A DNA stretch of 64,000 nt. It comes from Calothrix sp. HK-06. GTDB taxonomy: Bacteria; Cyanobacteriota; Cyanobacteriia; Cyanobacteriales; Nostocaceae. Below the pieces are notes generated by a model, which saw only the letters and a list, made by a program, of their open reading frames with translations, had not been told where the DNA came from and searched no databases. The translations under genes and the position numbers were made by a program. The stretch is taken from assembly GCF_001904745.1 (NCBI RefSeq), contig NZ_MRCD01000019.1:1-64000 (forward strand), in the 5' to 3' direction. This document shows, one piece after another, positions 17,381 to 26,416 of this stretch (within the stretch, counting starts at the first letter, position 1; every line of letters begins with the position of its first letter).

Positions 17381-18648
17381 GTTGGGAAATAGTTCATATA
17401 GATTTAAGTCAAGATATCCCTGCGCTATCGAGTGATAAGAATATACATGCTGTGTTTTGGTGGCGCCATATTCCTTTAGCTCACACCGAGATTTTAACCA
17501 CTCAGTTACCAATGCCCGCAACGCAGGTAACAAATTTAGCAGCATCTGCCATTACGCCGACAGTTGGTGCCTATGTGCTAAAACAAAATTTACTCTTAAA
17601 TGCACCAATTGATTTTGAGGCTTTAGTTGGGTTAACACACCCTTTAACAAAATTAGAATACATTTCTCAACAGCATAATAATAAAACAGTTTCTATTGTC
17701 ATTTGTACCAGAAATCGTCCTGAACAACTTGCACGCTGTTTGCAGTCTCTACAAAACTTATCTCAACCTCCTCACGAAATTATAGTTGTAGATAATGCTC
17801 CTACAGATGATGCAACAATGCAAGTAGCAAAAATGTCAGGTGTAAAGTATGTAAAAGAACCGCGTCCTGGTTTGAGTATTGCTAGAAATACAGGCATTCG
17901 TCACAGCACAGGTGAAATTATTGCTTTTACTGATGATGATGTAGTTGTTCATTCTGATTGGATTATTCGTTTACAGGAAGCTTTTGATGACCCGAAAGTT
18001 ATGTCTGTAACTGGATTAGTATTACCTGGTGAGTTAGAAACAGAAGCACAAGTTATGTTTGAAAAACATCTTGGCTATTTTAACTTTGGGTATCAGCCAA
18101 AAACCTATGATAGTGATTTTTTCCAATCAACGAAAGTTTTCGGCGCCCCTGTTTGGCGTATTGGTGCAGGTGCTAATATGGCTATTTTACGTCAAGCTGT
18201 TAATTTAGTGGGTGAATTTGATGAACGTCTTGGCGCCGGAGCAGCTGGTTGTAGTGAAGATTCAGAATTTTGGTATCGACTTTTAGCAGCAGGTTGGATA
18301 TGTCGTTATTACCCTGCATCTGTAGTATATCATTACCATCGCGGTAGTGTGGATAGTTTGAAACAGCAAATGTATTGTTATATGCGCGGTCATGTTACTG
18401 CGCTTTTGGTGCAGTACGAAAAGTATAAAGACCAGGGCAATTTACGCCGATTATTCCGAACTATGCCGAAGTGGTATCTCAAGACTATTATTAAAGGTAA
18501 TAAGTATAAGTATAATACTTTGTTTGCAGAAATAATAGGCTGTCTTTCAGGTGTTATTTATTACATTATAAATTACAAATCACCCCAACCCCCCTTAATA
18601 AGGGGGGCTAAGAATAGGTTTTTCTTCCCCCTTATTAAGCAGGGTTAA
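17377..18648 (+). CDS. Glycosyltransferase family 2 with repeat-encoded C-terminus
   Basis: This 423-residue paralogue of the preceding gene has the same order: accessory domain (HAVFWWRHIPLAHTEILTTQ, about 24-43), GT2 domain with VSIVICTRNRPEQLARCLQS, VVDNAPTDDAT, metal site TDDDVVVH near 185, and GCSEDSEFWYRLLAAGW. The tail after about residue 397 (SPQPPLIRGAKNRFFFPLIK) is translated from a CCCCCTTAATAAGGGGG hairpin repeat and is not part of the family; a repeat has probably replaced or extended the original 3-prime end. The nucleotide donor is unknown. Confidence 0.9.
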   Translation: MSWEIVHIDLSQDIPALSSDKNIHAVFWWRHIPLAHTEILTTQLPMPATQVTNLAASAITPTVGAYVLKQNLLLNAPIDFEALVGLTHPLTKLEYISQQHNNKTVSIVICTRNRPEQLARCLQSLQNLSQPPHEIIVVDNAPTDDATMQVAKMSGVKYVKEPRPGLSIARNTGIRHSTGEIIAFTDDDVVVHSDWIIRLQEAFDDPKVMSVTGLVLPGELETEAQVMFEKHLGYFNFGYQPKTYDSDFFQSTKVFGAPVWRIGAGANMAILRQAVNLVGEFDERLGAGAAGCSEDSEFWYRLLAAGWICRYYPASVVYHYHRGSVDSLKQQMYCYMRGHVTALLVQYEKYKDQGNLRRLFRTMPKWYLKTIIKGNKYKYNTLFAEIIGCLSGVIYYIINYKSPQPPLIRGAKNRFFFPLIKQG

Positions 18649-18696
18649 GAATAAGCTCTTGTCCCCCCCTTAATAAGGGGGGCTAGGGGGGATTAA
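18581..18696. repeat. Tandem hairpins CCCCCCTTAATAAGGGGGG
   Basis: Two or more copies of a GC-rich palindrome (CCCCTTAATAAGGGGGGCTA) lie across the 3-prime end of a GT2 gene and the spacer before the next gene. A related pair is at 29590-29688. They may form strong hairpins able to slow or end transcription between the two genes. Confidence 0.75.
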
Positions 18697-18738
18697 ACCA
18701 CGCTCGTCACAAAGAAAGAAAAAGAGAAGACTATATAT

Positions 18739-21700
18739 ATGAAAGTATCTATTATTATACCAGCTTATAATGCGGCACCGACAATTAGTGAAACACTATT
18801 GTCTTTGCAGGCACAAACTTATTCTGATTGGGAAGCAATTGTAATTGATGATGGTTCGAGTGATGATACGTTTACAGTAGCTAATCAATTTGCAACACAA
18901 GACTCACGTATCAGAGTAATTAATCAGCTAAATCAAGGTGTAAGCGCTGCGCGCAATTTTGGAGTTAAAGAAGCATTGTCTGATTGGGTACTATTTCTTG
19001 ATGCTGATGATTGGATTTTACCTCAACATTTAGAAAAATTAACAGATGTTATTAAGCAAGATGCAAATGTTGATGCTGTTTACTCCGGTTGGGTAAGAGT
19101 TACACCTGATGGTAAATTTATAAATTACGATTTTTCTAATCAAGCTAGTCAAATGTTCGCTGCATTTGCTGGTAGCTGTGTGTTTGCGATTCATAGTTGT
19201 ATTGTTCGCCGTAGTATTATATTAGATGTTGGTGGTTTCGACCCAGAATTACCAACCTGTGAAGAATGGGATTTATGGCAAAGAATTGCGCGTACTGGCG
19301 CCCGTTTCGCTGCCATACCTGAGAAGAGCGCGTGTTATCGAATGCGTCCAAATTCGGCTTCTGCAAATACACGCCAACTTTTATATGATGGGTTAAAAGT
19401 AATTGCTCAAGGACATTCTCCTGACTCACGAGTTAAAAATCCATCTGTAGCTTATGCTACTGGAATGCCATCTCAGGAATTATCTGGCGCCAAACTCATA
19501 TTTGTTTGTTGGGTAGCTGGACTTGCACTCGGTAGTGGTGGTGACTTTTTACCAATACTTTCTGCTGTAGAAAACGAACAAGAACCTGGACTCAACCCAG
19601 AAATTGTTGCTCTATCAATTTTTTGGTCTACATTCTTACCTACTGGTCAAACACCATCAGATTGGTATGAGTTATGGTTGAAACTAGAATCAAAAATTAC
19701 AGAATTCTTAACAGCATTAGAGAAATTATCTTTGGCACCTGCTTTAACTATTCGTGCATCTAAAAAATTACAAGATTTAATTTTAGAACACACAACTGCC
19801 ACAAATCCATTGACTTTAGGCGCTACTTATGCTGTACAGCAAGAAGTTACAGAACCTTTTATAGATATTGTGGCGCCATCTGAAACAGAACGCTTGCATT
19901 GTGTCGTTACCATACAAGGTAAGTATTTAGGAAATGTTATTTTACCTATCTGTGACGGAGTTGTTTCTAGTCACGTTCTCCAAGATGCTATTGCTGTACA
20001 ATTTGCTTGGGAAATTCTCGGTCATTACTTTGATAACACAGTATACCGTCAACTTACCACTAAACGCACTTCCACAGGGTTATCAATTTGGCGGGGTAAT
20101 ATTCATCTTGCCTCAATGCCCGAAAATGAAATATTACACAACCACATAGGATGGATAGTTTTTCTCCAAGAACTTTGGGGAGCTAACTGGGAGCAAAGCT
20201 ATTTTTATAACCCAATGACAAAGCTGCAACAACTCAAAGCAGTTGTGAAGAGTTTACAGCAAAGGAACATTAAGTCGATAGCAGAAAATTTTATCCCGAC
20301 TCTTCAGCAAGTTCAAAATTGGGTAACAGTTGAAGTTAGTCAAAAATTACCTACGCTGATAACTAGTGCAGATAAACTACAAATTATTCCTACTGTTGGT
20401 GGAGTTGCTTTAGGAACAGTAGTTTATCAAGTCAAAGATAACAAAGTCACACCTCAACAACTACGAACCTTTATCATACAGGAAGCTAGGTATGAACTAG
20501 CTGTTGCTGCTGTCCGGGAAGCATTACTAGGAATGCCGCTAACTGGTAATTTAAGAGAACGGTTAGCCAAAAAACCATTGCTTCAAAATCATGATGATAC
20601 TAATATAATGCTTGGGCGCCATGCTGGAGCAATCGGAACAAGTAGCTCACGACTAGCGACTCTCCCCAAAGCTGCAAAACAAGACTTACTTATAGCAGCA
20701 TTACATACAGATGAAAAGTTAGTAGCAAAAAATAAGAGTGAGCATCCACACCAAAAAATTAACCTGCGCTCGAATTTTGAAGCACTGTTTGCCAAAAATC
20801 CTGACCCTTGGAAATATACTAGCTCATACGAACAGACAAAATACGAACAAACTTTAGAATTACTACCAAATGTCAAATTTGAACAGGTGCTGGAATTAGC
20901 ATGTGCCGAAGGACATTTTACAGCACAACTGGCGCCAAAAGTTGGTAACTTACTTGCAACTGATATTTCTCAAATTGCGTTAGAAAGAACAGCAGAGAGA
21001 TGTAAAGAATTAAACAACATTAGCTACGAACGTCTTGATGTAATTACAGAGTCAATTAATGGTAAATACGATTTAATTATTTGTAGCGAGGTTCTGTATT
21101 ATACCGAAAAAATAGAAATACTTTCTTTAGTTGCAAACAAAATAGCTAATGCTCTCAAACCAGGTGGTTACTTTATTACAGCACACGCTAACTTAGTTCG
21201 AGATGAACCAGACCGACCGGGTTATAATTGGGGTTATGCATTTGGAGCAAAAGTTATTGGTGAAACGTTTGCTAACACTCCACCACTACAATTAATAAAA
21301 GAGCTACACACCCCTTTATATAGGATTCAACTTTTTCAAGCTTTACCTAATTCGGCGCCAATAACACCAGAAATAATTGAAATACCTCAACCCACACCAC
21401 CACCAGCTAAGGTAGCAAATACTATATTATGGCATGGTGGCAAGCCGCAAGATTACTGGCACGAAGAAATCGTCACCGCAAAACTACCAATTCTTATGTA
21501 TCATCGTGTACATCCAGAAGGAAAAGCAGAGACTGCACGTTGGCGAGTTACACCCGATGCATTTGAGCAACAACTAAAATATTTACAAGAAGCTGGATAT
21601 TACAGCGTCAGTTTAGCAGATTGGGGTGAAGCAGTACTCAAAAAGCAACCGCTTCCAGGTCGAGCAATTTTAATTACGTTTGACGACGGTTATCAAGACT

Positions 21701-22170
21701 TTTATGACTATGCTTTTCCCTTATTAAAGCATTATGGTTTTTCCGCTACCGTCTTTCTCGTTGCCAATAACATCGGACAAACCAACACTTGGGATAGTTT
21801 TTATAACGAAGAACTACCTTTAATGGGGTGGGATAGTATAAAAGAACTCCAATCTGAAGGCATTGAATTCGGCGCCCATACAGCTACACATCCGCATTTA
21901 ACAGCACTTTCACCCCTTGAAATTGTCACTGAAGCCTTGAGCGCGCGAATCATATTACAACAAGGTTTGGGTAGAACACCTCTAACTTTTGCTTATCCAT
22001 ATGGTGATACAGATGCAGTTGTACAGCATTTGGTTGGCGCCTGTGGTTATATATATGGTGTTTCGTGCAAATCTGGGTTAAGCAGCTTTCAAGATTCTTT
22101 ACTTGCACTATCAAGAGTTGAAGTTACAGGAAGTGATACTTTGAGAGAATTTATAGCCAAATTGAGTTAG
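18739..22170 (+). CDS. Fusion of GT2, NodS-like methyltransferase and NodB-like deacetylase
   Basis: This 1143-residue multidomain protein starts with GT2 at about 1-215 (VSIIIPAYNAAPTISETLLS, VIDDGSSDDT, LDADDW near 87). A middle region of about 370-640 contains two copies of the small accessory domain found at the N-termini of the two preceding GT2s (IQGKYLGNVILP and VGGVALGTVVYQ). A NodS-type SAM methyltransferase lies at about 672-870 (FEALFAKNPDPWKYTSSYEQ, then VLELACAEGHFT). A polysaccharide deacetylase fills about 915-1143, with TFDDGY near 979-984, HTATHPHL near 1047 and FAYPYGD. It may polymerise, methylate and deacetylate an amino-sugar glycan. The combination is inferred from domains only. 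A ribosome binding site AGAGAAGA precedes the ATG. Confidence 0.88.
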   Translation: MKVSIIIPAYNAAPTISETLLSLQAQTYSDWEAIVIDDGSSDDTFTVANQFATQDSRIRVINQLNQGVSAARNFGVKEALSDWVLFLDADDWILPQHLEKLTDVIKQDANVDAVYSGWVRVTPDGKFINYDFSNQASQMFAAFAGSCVFAIHSCIVRRSIILDVGGFDPELPTCEEWDLWQRIARTGARFAAIPEKSACYRMRPNSASANTRQLLYDGLKVIAQGHSPDSRVKNPSVAYATGMPSQELSGAKLIFVCWVAGLALGSGGDFLPILSAVENEQEPGLNPEIVALSIFWSTFLPTGQTPSDWYELWLKLESKITEFLTALEKLSLAPALTIRASKKLQDLILEHTTATNPLTLGATYAVQQEVTEPFIDIVAPSETERLHCVVTIQGKYLGNVILPICDGVVSSHVLQDAIAVQFAWEILGHYFDNTVYRQLTTKRTSTGLSIWRGNIHLASMPENEILHNHIGWIVFLQELWGANWEQSYFYNPMTKLQQLKAVVKSLQQRNIKSIAENFIPTLQQVQNWVTVEVSQKLPTLITSADKLQIIPTVGGVALGTVVYQVKDNKVTPQQLRTFIIQEARYELAVAAVREALLGMPLTGNLRERLAKKPLLQNHDDTNIMLGRHAGAIGTSSSRLATLPKAAKQDLLIAALHTDEKLVAKNKSEHPHQKINLRSNFEALFAKNPDPWKYTSSYEQTKYEQTLELLPNVKFEQVLELACAEGHFTAQLAPKVGNLLATDISQIALERTAERCKELNNISYERLDVITESINGKYDLIICSEVLYYTEKIEILSLVANKIANALKPGGYFITAHANLVRDEPDRPGYNWGYAFGAKVIGETFANTPPLQLIKELHTPLYRIQLFQALPNSAPITPEIIEIPQPTPPPAKVANTILWHGGKPQDYWHEEIVTAKLPILMYHRVHPEGKAETARWRVTPDAFEQQLKYLQEAGYYSVSLADWGEAVLKKQPLPGRAILITFDDGYQDFYDYAFPLLKHYGFSATVFLVANNIGQTNTWDSFYNEELPLMGWDSIKELQSEGIEFGAHTATHPHLTALSPLEIVTEALSARIILQQGLGRTPLTFAYPYGDTDAVVQHLVGACGYIYGVSCKSGLSSFQDSLLALSRVEVTGSDTLREFIAKLS

Positions 22171-22171
22171 T

Positions 22172-22414
22172 CTAATGTCTAATTGTTTTAATTACAACTT
22201 GACTAGCTACCCAATCATCGTATTCCTCAACTGGTTCATCTAAAATGATATCGCGCGGTTGCCAGCGACTCATTAAACGGTTGAGGGTACTTGTTCGTAA
22301 ACTGCGTTGAGTATATTTTTTACGCGGTACATCGAGTTTATTTTGTTCTAATAATCTGGCATCAAATTCATTGGTGCAAACGATGAGTTTTAAAATATCT
22401 TGATACTCTGTCAC
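22172..22414 (-). CDS. Hypothetical protein
   Basis: This 80-residue soluble, charged protein has no signal, membrane segment or motif I recognise. It ends one base from the stop of the large fusion gene, convergently. The clustering of basic residues in the middle (VPRKKYTQRSLRTSTLNRLM) and the acidic DEPVEEYDDW might suit nucleic-acid or protein binding, but this is speculation. It could also be a fragment of a longer gene. Confidence 0.4.
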   Translation of the reverse strand: MTEYQDILKLIVCTNEFDARLLEQNKLDVPRKKYTQRSLRTSTLNRLMSRWQPRDIILDEPVEEYDDWVASQVVIKTIRH

Positions 22415-22451
22415 TCCCTGCTGCCAATGTCAAATTATGCACCCAAGTTTG

Positions 22452-23855
22452 TTATGGACACAAGTCGCGTTCCTGAAGGTTTGAATTATTCTGAAGGTAA
22501 TTCCGCACCCGATTACAAACCTGCTGTATCAGTTCGTTAGATGATTGAATTGGCCACGATTTGATGCTACCATCGCTGCCGATAGTCGTTAGTTGCTTAC
22601 CATCTGCTAAACTAATGCTCTTAACCGCTCCTTGTTGAGTATCCCATGAAGAAGACGGTAATTGCGCTTTGGGGTCTTGTAGATTCCATAATTGGATGCG
22701 ACCCTTGCTATCGCTACTAATAATTCTTTTTTTATCTGGAGTAAAGGTGACTGCGGTAATTTGAGGCCCGTATATTTGAAAAATTTTTGTCCATTTACCG
22801 TCAAGCTTCCACAAACGAACCGTACCATCATTCCCACCACTCACGATTTGCTTGCCGTCTTGACTAAAAGCTACACTATTAACGGCACCCAAGTGGCCTT
22901 CAAAGGGTTTTTGCAAAAGTTGACCTTGCAAGTCCCATAGATACATCTTGCCGTCATCGCTACCACCAAGTATTTTCTTATTATCTGGACTTAAAGCCAA
23001 GCTTTTAATTGGAGACGCATTTGTTGGGAATGATTTTCCTTCCTGTAACAATTGCAAGTTCCACAAACTGATTTTACCGTCATCGCTACTACTAATTATT
23101 TTCTGACTATCTTGGCTCAATGCCACACTTGTAACTCGACGCGAATTTGTTGAAAATGATTGTCTTTCTTGTTGACCTTGTAAATTCCAAAAACTAATTG
23201 TACCGCCTTTATTGCCACTAATGATTTGTCTATCGTTGGCGCCGAAACTAGCAATGTTGGCAAAATTGTTATCATTAAAGTGATTAAATTCTCGATTCTG
23301 TAAATTCCAGATACGAACTATTGTATCATCGCTGCTACTTGCTAACTGCTGACCATCAGGGCTAAAACTCACACTTCTGACAGGTCCTTTATGACCGATA
23401 AATTCCTCTAATTCCTGACCTTCCAAATTCCAAATCTTAACAGTTCCGTCTCCTCCAGCAGTCGCTAATTGCTGGTCATCGGGACTAAATACAACATCCC
23501 AAAGTTTACCCTGTTCTGCATTCCATTCTTTAATAGGTTTTTTTAAAGGTGCTTGTATTGGTGTTTTTACTGCTGTTTTGATTGATTGTTGAAATAACTT
23601 GCTATCGACTATCCAAACGCGGACAAAATTACCATCTTCTTCATCATCATTTCCGACGCTAGTTAATTTTTGATTATCTCGACTAAAACTTAAACTATTT
23701 ACCGATTTTTGATAACCTGTAAATTCTGCTAACTCCTGACCTTGAAAATTCCACAGACGGATAATGCCATCATCTCCACCGCTAGCTATTAACTGACCAT
23801 CAGAACTAAAACTGATACTTTTAACTGGTTTTTGATGCCCTTTTAATTCTACCAA
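22452..23855 (-). CDS. WD40 repeat protein, apparently 5-prime truncated
   Basis: About ten WD40 repeats cover the whole 467 residues (units ending IRLWNF, VRVW, VKIWNL, VRIWNL, ISFWNL, ISLWNL, MYLWDL, VRLWKL, IQLWNL, IKSWPI), enough for one or two beta-propellers. The closing helix CNRVRNYLQNNSNLQERDLC is the usual end of large cyanobacterial WD40 proteins. The frame begins at a TTG without a ribosome binding site, and similar codons continue upstream (SGLANNLIFNGAKSAIKQL) to a stop at about 23920. It therefore seems to be the 3-prime part of a larger gene whose N-terminal effector domain is gone. It may still be expressed. Confidence 0.75.
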   Translation of the reverse strand: MVELKGHQKPVKSISFSSDGQLIASGGDDGIIRLWNFQGQELAEFTGYQKSVNSLSFSRDNQKLTSVGNDDEEDGNFVRVWIVDSKLFQQSIKTAVKTPIQAPLKKPIKEWNAEQGKLWDVVFSPDDQQLATAGGDGTVKIWNLEGQELEEFIGHKGPVRSVSFSPDGQQLASSSDDTIVRIWNLQNREFNHFNDNNFANIASFGANDRQIISGNKGGTISFWNLQGQQERQSFSTNSRRVTSVALSQDSQKIISSSDDGKISLWNLQLLQEGKSFPTNASPIKSLALSPDNKKILGGSDDGKMYLWDLQGQLLQKPFEGHLGAVNSVAFSQDGKQIVSGGNDGTVRLWKLDGKWTKIFQIYGPQITAVTFTPDKKRIISSDSKGRIQLWNLQDPKAQLPSSSWDTQQGAVKSISLADGKQLTTIGSDGSIKSWPIQSSNELIQQVCNRVRNYLQNNSNLQERDLCP

Positions 23856-23998
23856 TAACTGTTTAATCGCCGATTTGGCACCGTTGAAGATGAGATTGTT
23901 AGCTAATCCAGACTTTTAAGTTTTATTACATACATTGATGTGAATATGGAAATAATGATACACAAATGTCATCTGCTCAAAACTACCTCAAAATAAAT

Positions 23999-25135
23999 TT
24001 ATTTTTTATATTCAAAGTTGTGTTTTAGAGCATTTATAGGCTTTTCTAAAAGTTGCCATGACAAAACTGCCGCGATTATAGTCGCTACTGTATATAAAAT
24101 AAATCTAATCCATATAGAATCAGGAAATGGTAAACCAAAATAAGTAACAATCTTGTTGATAGTATAATGTACTAAAAGATGGTAAACATAAATTCCATAA
24201 CTGATTTTGCCAAGATATACGAAACACGGTAATTCTAGAATAACCCCTGCTAAACCATTGAATCCGCGTGCTGCACTATCTATTAACCATATGAAAAATA
24301 GAGAAGCAGTTGTATCTCCTAAGCTCAATTGTATAGTATTATTTAGATGGGGAATAGGCATCAAGTTAAAAGCAATAAATAAAGGAATGCCTATCCAAAA
24401 ACTAAAAGTGCGTAAATATTTTTTAGCGCGTGTAAATTGTTTATTATAATTTAAAAATGCCAATAATGCGCCAAAACCAAGGGAATCAAAACAAGCCAAA
24501 GTCAAAATATACTCTCTAGTTCCGTTGGTTATATTCAAACCAATCATTAGCAATTTAAAAACAGGCCCTATAAAGATTGTTGAAATAATTGCTGGTAATA
24601 AATATTTTTTAGGTAAGAATATTATAACGATTGGCCAAAATACATAAAACTGTTCTTCTACTGACAGTGACCAAAAATGTGATGTAACTTCATCCCATTT
24701 ATTTAGTGAAAAGTAAATATTTGATGTATAAATTAAATGCCAATTTAAAGAATTTTTAATCTGGCTACCAGCTATGATTATAGTCAGAAAAATTGTTAAA
24801 TAATATATAGGTATAAGGCGTATAAACCGCCGCATATAAAATCGTTTAATTGTAAACCAGGTATCTTGTTGACTTGAATCTACCAGTTCTTTGCATCTCA
24901 GTAAAATGCCAGTAATAAGAAAACCACTGAGTACGAAAAAGAATCTGACTCCCAAGGGACCCCAGTGAAATTTTGAATTGAGAAAAAATTCTTGCGGTAG
25001 AAAGTGGTGAACCAATACACCCAATACAGCAAATGCTCGTAAAGCATCTAACTGAACCATGTAATGTGGCTGAACATTCTGTGGCGCCTTTGCTATCAAG
25101 TTCATATGACCTAAATTTTTTAAAGATATTTTCAT
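23999..25135 (-). CDS. Acyltransferase family 3 membrane protein
   Basis: This 378-residue integral membrane protein belongs to the OafA-type acyltransferase-3 family, which moves acetyl or other acyl groups onto surface sugars. The opening LDALRAFAVLGVLVHHF has the characteristic R and H, FFFVLSGFLITGILL follows, and HFWSLSVEEQFYVFWP near 148 is the second family signature. About ten hydrophobic segments are visible. It sits beside the glycan cluster and could decorate its product, though it is on the opposite strand. A shorter start at MVQLDALRAF (about residue 26) is also possible. Confidence 0.9.
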   Translation of the reverse strand: MKISLKNLGHMNLIAKAPQNVQPHYMVQLDALRAFAVLGVLVHHFLPQEFFLNSKFHWGPLGVRFFFVLSGFLITGILLRCKELVDSSQQDTWFTIKRFYMRRFIRLIPIYYLTIFLTIIIAGSQIKNSLNWHLIYTSNIYFSLNKWDEVTSHFWSLSVEEQFYVFWPIVIIFLPKKYLLPAIISTIFIGPVFKLLMIGLNITNGTREYILTLACFDSLGFGALLAFLNYNKQFTRAKKYLRTFSFWIGIPLFIAFNLMPIPHLNNTIQLSLGDTTASLFFIWLIDSAARGFNGLAGVILELPCFVYLGKISYGIYVYHLLVHYTINKIVTYFGLPFPDSIWIRFILYTVATIIAAVLSWQLLEKPINALKHNFEYKK

Positions 25136-25252
25136 CCGTGCAGTTGTTGACGACCCAGATAACTAAAAATGCTTATTTAATGCTATTATTACTTACGTAG
25201 CTCTAGATAAAATTATACAATTTATATCAGAATATGATAAAAGTTTAGATAT

Positions 25253-25300
25253 TAGGACTTACGCTGCATAAACCTGGTTTCTAGGTTTCTACCCTGGATA
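25253..25300. repeat. AGGACTTACG / AAACCTGGTTTCT dispersed repeat
   Basis: AGGACTTACGCTGCATAAAC joins an AACCTGGTTTCTAGGTTTCT palindromic part. The first half resembles positions 1888-1907; the second half resembles the CCGGG hairpin family elsewhere in the window. Confidence 0.65.
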
Positions 25301-25403
25301 TATCAGAAATATTTTATTTGCCAAATCACTTTAGGCACATAGCTGATATTTGTTGAAAATTAAAATCAAAATGTCAAGTAATTTTTCATTAAATTTTAAT
25401 AAT

Positions 25404-25919
25404 TCACGAATGAAAATTCCATTCTTTGGGTAAATAGCTATTGCATACACCACAATAAAACCAATCATATTTAACAATATTTGTTGTACTACAAACCTCA
25501 CATAAACTAAAAACAAACTTACTAGTAAAATCTGACGGACAAGATAAATTAGCTTGACTTAGTGCAGACGCGACAACTTCCCACGATTTGCTTTCAGGAC
25601 AATAACCCGTAGACTGATTAGTTACTTCTGACACCTCTACACTTGATGATGTAAGCGTAAAAGTTATTTCCCCAGCAGATAACACAGGTTGACCACGCGC
25701 GCATTGTACATGTTCAGAATGCCTATCTGCAATCCACAACTGCTCATCAACATCTATAATAAAAGTTGCAACAATAGACTTTTCCTCATCAAGTCGCTGC
25801 TGTGTCTTAATAATCCAGTTTAAAATATCTTGCTCACACTTTACAGGCTGACGTTGCGGCAACTCTTGAAAAAAGTATAATAAATCCGGAGAGCCAATAT
25901 AATAATACTTCTTAGACAT
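25404..25919 (-). CDS. Hypothetical protein with C-terminal zinc-ribbon-like cysteines
   Basis: This 171-residue soluble protein ends in two CxxC pairs, Cys140/Cys143 and Cys156/Cys159 (CEVC...CGVC), arranged like a zinc ribbon. The middle contains IADRHSEHVQCARGQPVLSA and TNQSTGYCPE, which look conserved rather than random. I believe similar proteins occur in other cyanobacteria but know no function. Its ATG lies one base from the ATG of the divergent neighbour, so its promoter must overlap that gene. Confidence 0.7.
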   Translation of the reverse strand: MSKKYYYIGSPDLLYFFQELPQRQPVKCEQDILNWIIKTQQRLDEEKSIVATFIIDVDEQLWIADRHSEHVQCARGQPVLSAGEITFTLTSSSVEVSEVTNQSTGYCPESKSWEVVASALSQANLSCPSDFTSKFVFSLCEVCSTTNIVKYDWFYCGVCNSYLPKEWNFHS

Positions 25920-25920
25920 T

Positions 25921-26109
25921 ATGCCGAATAATTACGGGTTTGCAGCCAAAAAGGTTTATCCTTCTGACAAAGGTATTCACATCGAACATTATACTGAAGA
26001 AGAAGCTAAAGCAGCCTATGAAGATGCCTTGCGAAAAAATAAGAACGTTACTATAGATGGTGTGGTTTTGGCTTGGCATTTGCCACCAAGAAAAAACCAC
26101 TTCACATAG
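25921..26109 (+). CDS. Small hypothetical protein, head-to-head with its neighbour
   Basis: This 62-residue basic protein reads KVYPSDKGIHIEHYTEEEAK and IDGVVLAWHLPPRKNHFT, with balanced, protein-like composition. The start codon lies one base from that of the oppositely oriented 171-residue gene, so any ribosome binding site would sit inside that gene's coding sequence. It may be leaderless, or start differently. Function is unknown. Confidence 0.5.
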   Translation: MPNNYGFAAKKVYPSDKGIHIEHYTEEEAKAAYEDALRKNKNVTIDGVVLAWHLPPRKNHFT

Positions 26110-26214
26110 TTCTCCCATTTAAAAACTAATTTGCAAGTCAGTATAAAACAGGTATAGCAACGGCGCCTTCATCAGCAACATTTGCCATCACGTATGATAT
26201 ATAATGATAACCGT

Positions 26215-26244
26215 GTAGAGACGCGAGGAACATCGCGTCTCTAC
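26215..26244. repeat. GTAGAGACGCG hairpin repeat
   Basis: GTAGAGACGCGA...TCGCGTCTCTAC is a near-perfect inverted repeat with a short loop, one of six copies in the window. Confidence 0.85.
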
Positions 26245-26302
26245 TGTGGGCACCTCAGCAGCCGCAGTGCGATTATAAGCTAAAACTAAAATACTAGTTT
26301 TA

Positions 26303-26416
26303 ATGAAAAAAGAACATTATCCCCAATGTTCGTGGCAAGCTTCGGAAAATCTAGCGCTTGAGTCATTCGTGACTTTACCTGTCGCTATTCGATTAATAAA
26401 AGATACTAATGACTAA
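26303..26416 (+). CDS. Micro-ORF, 37 residues, overlapping the next small ORF
   Basis: MKKEHYPQCSWQASENLALE begins at 26303 and the frame ends at 26416, overlapping the start of the following 58-codon frame by 8 nt. Composition is protein-like and the overlap suggests translational coupling. No family was recognised; it could also be a remnant of a longer gene. Confidence 0.4.
   Translation: MKKEHYPQCSWQASENLALESFVTLPVAIRLIKDTND

Noticed and set aside
13117-22170. Glycan cluster as the heterocyst envelope (hep/hgl) locus
   Set aside because: Only the ABC exporter resembles HepA; no other hep or hgl genes are present, so the assignment is not supported.
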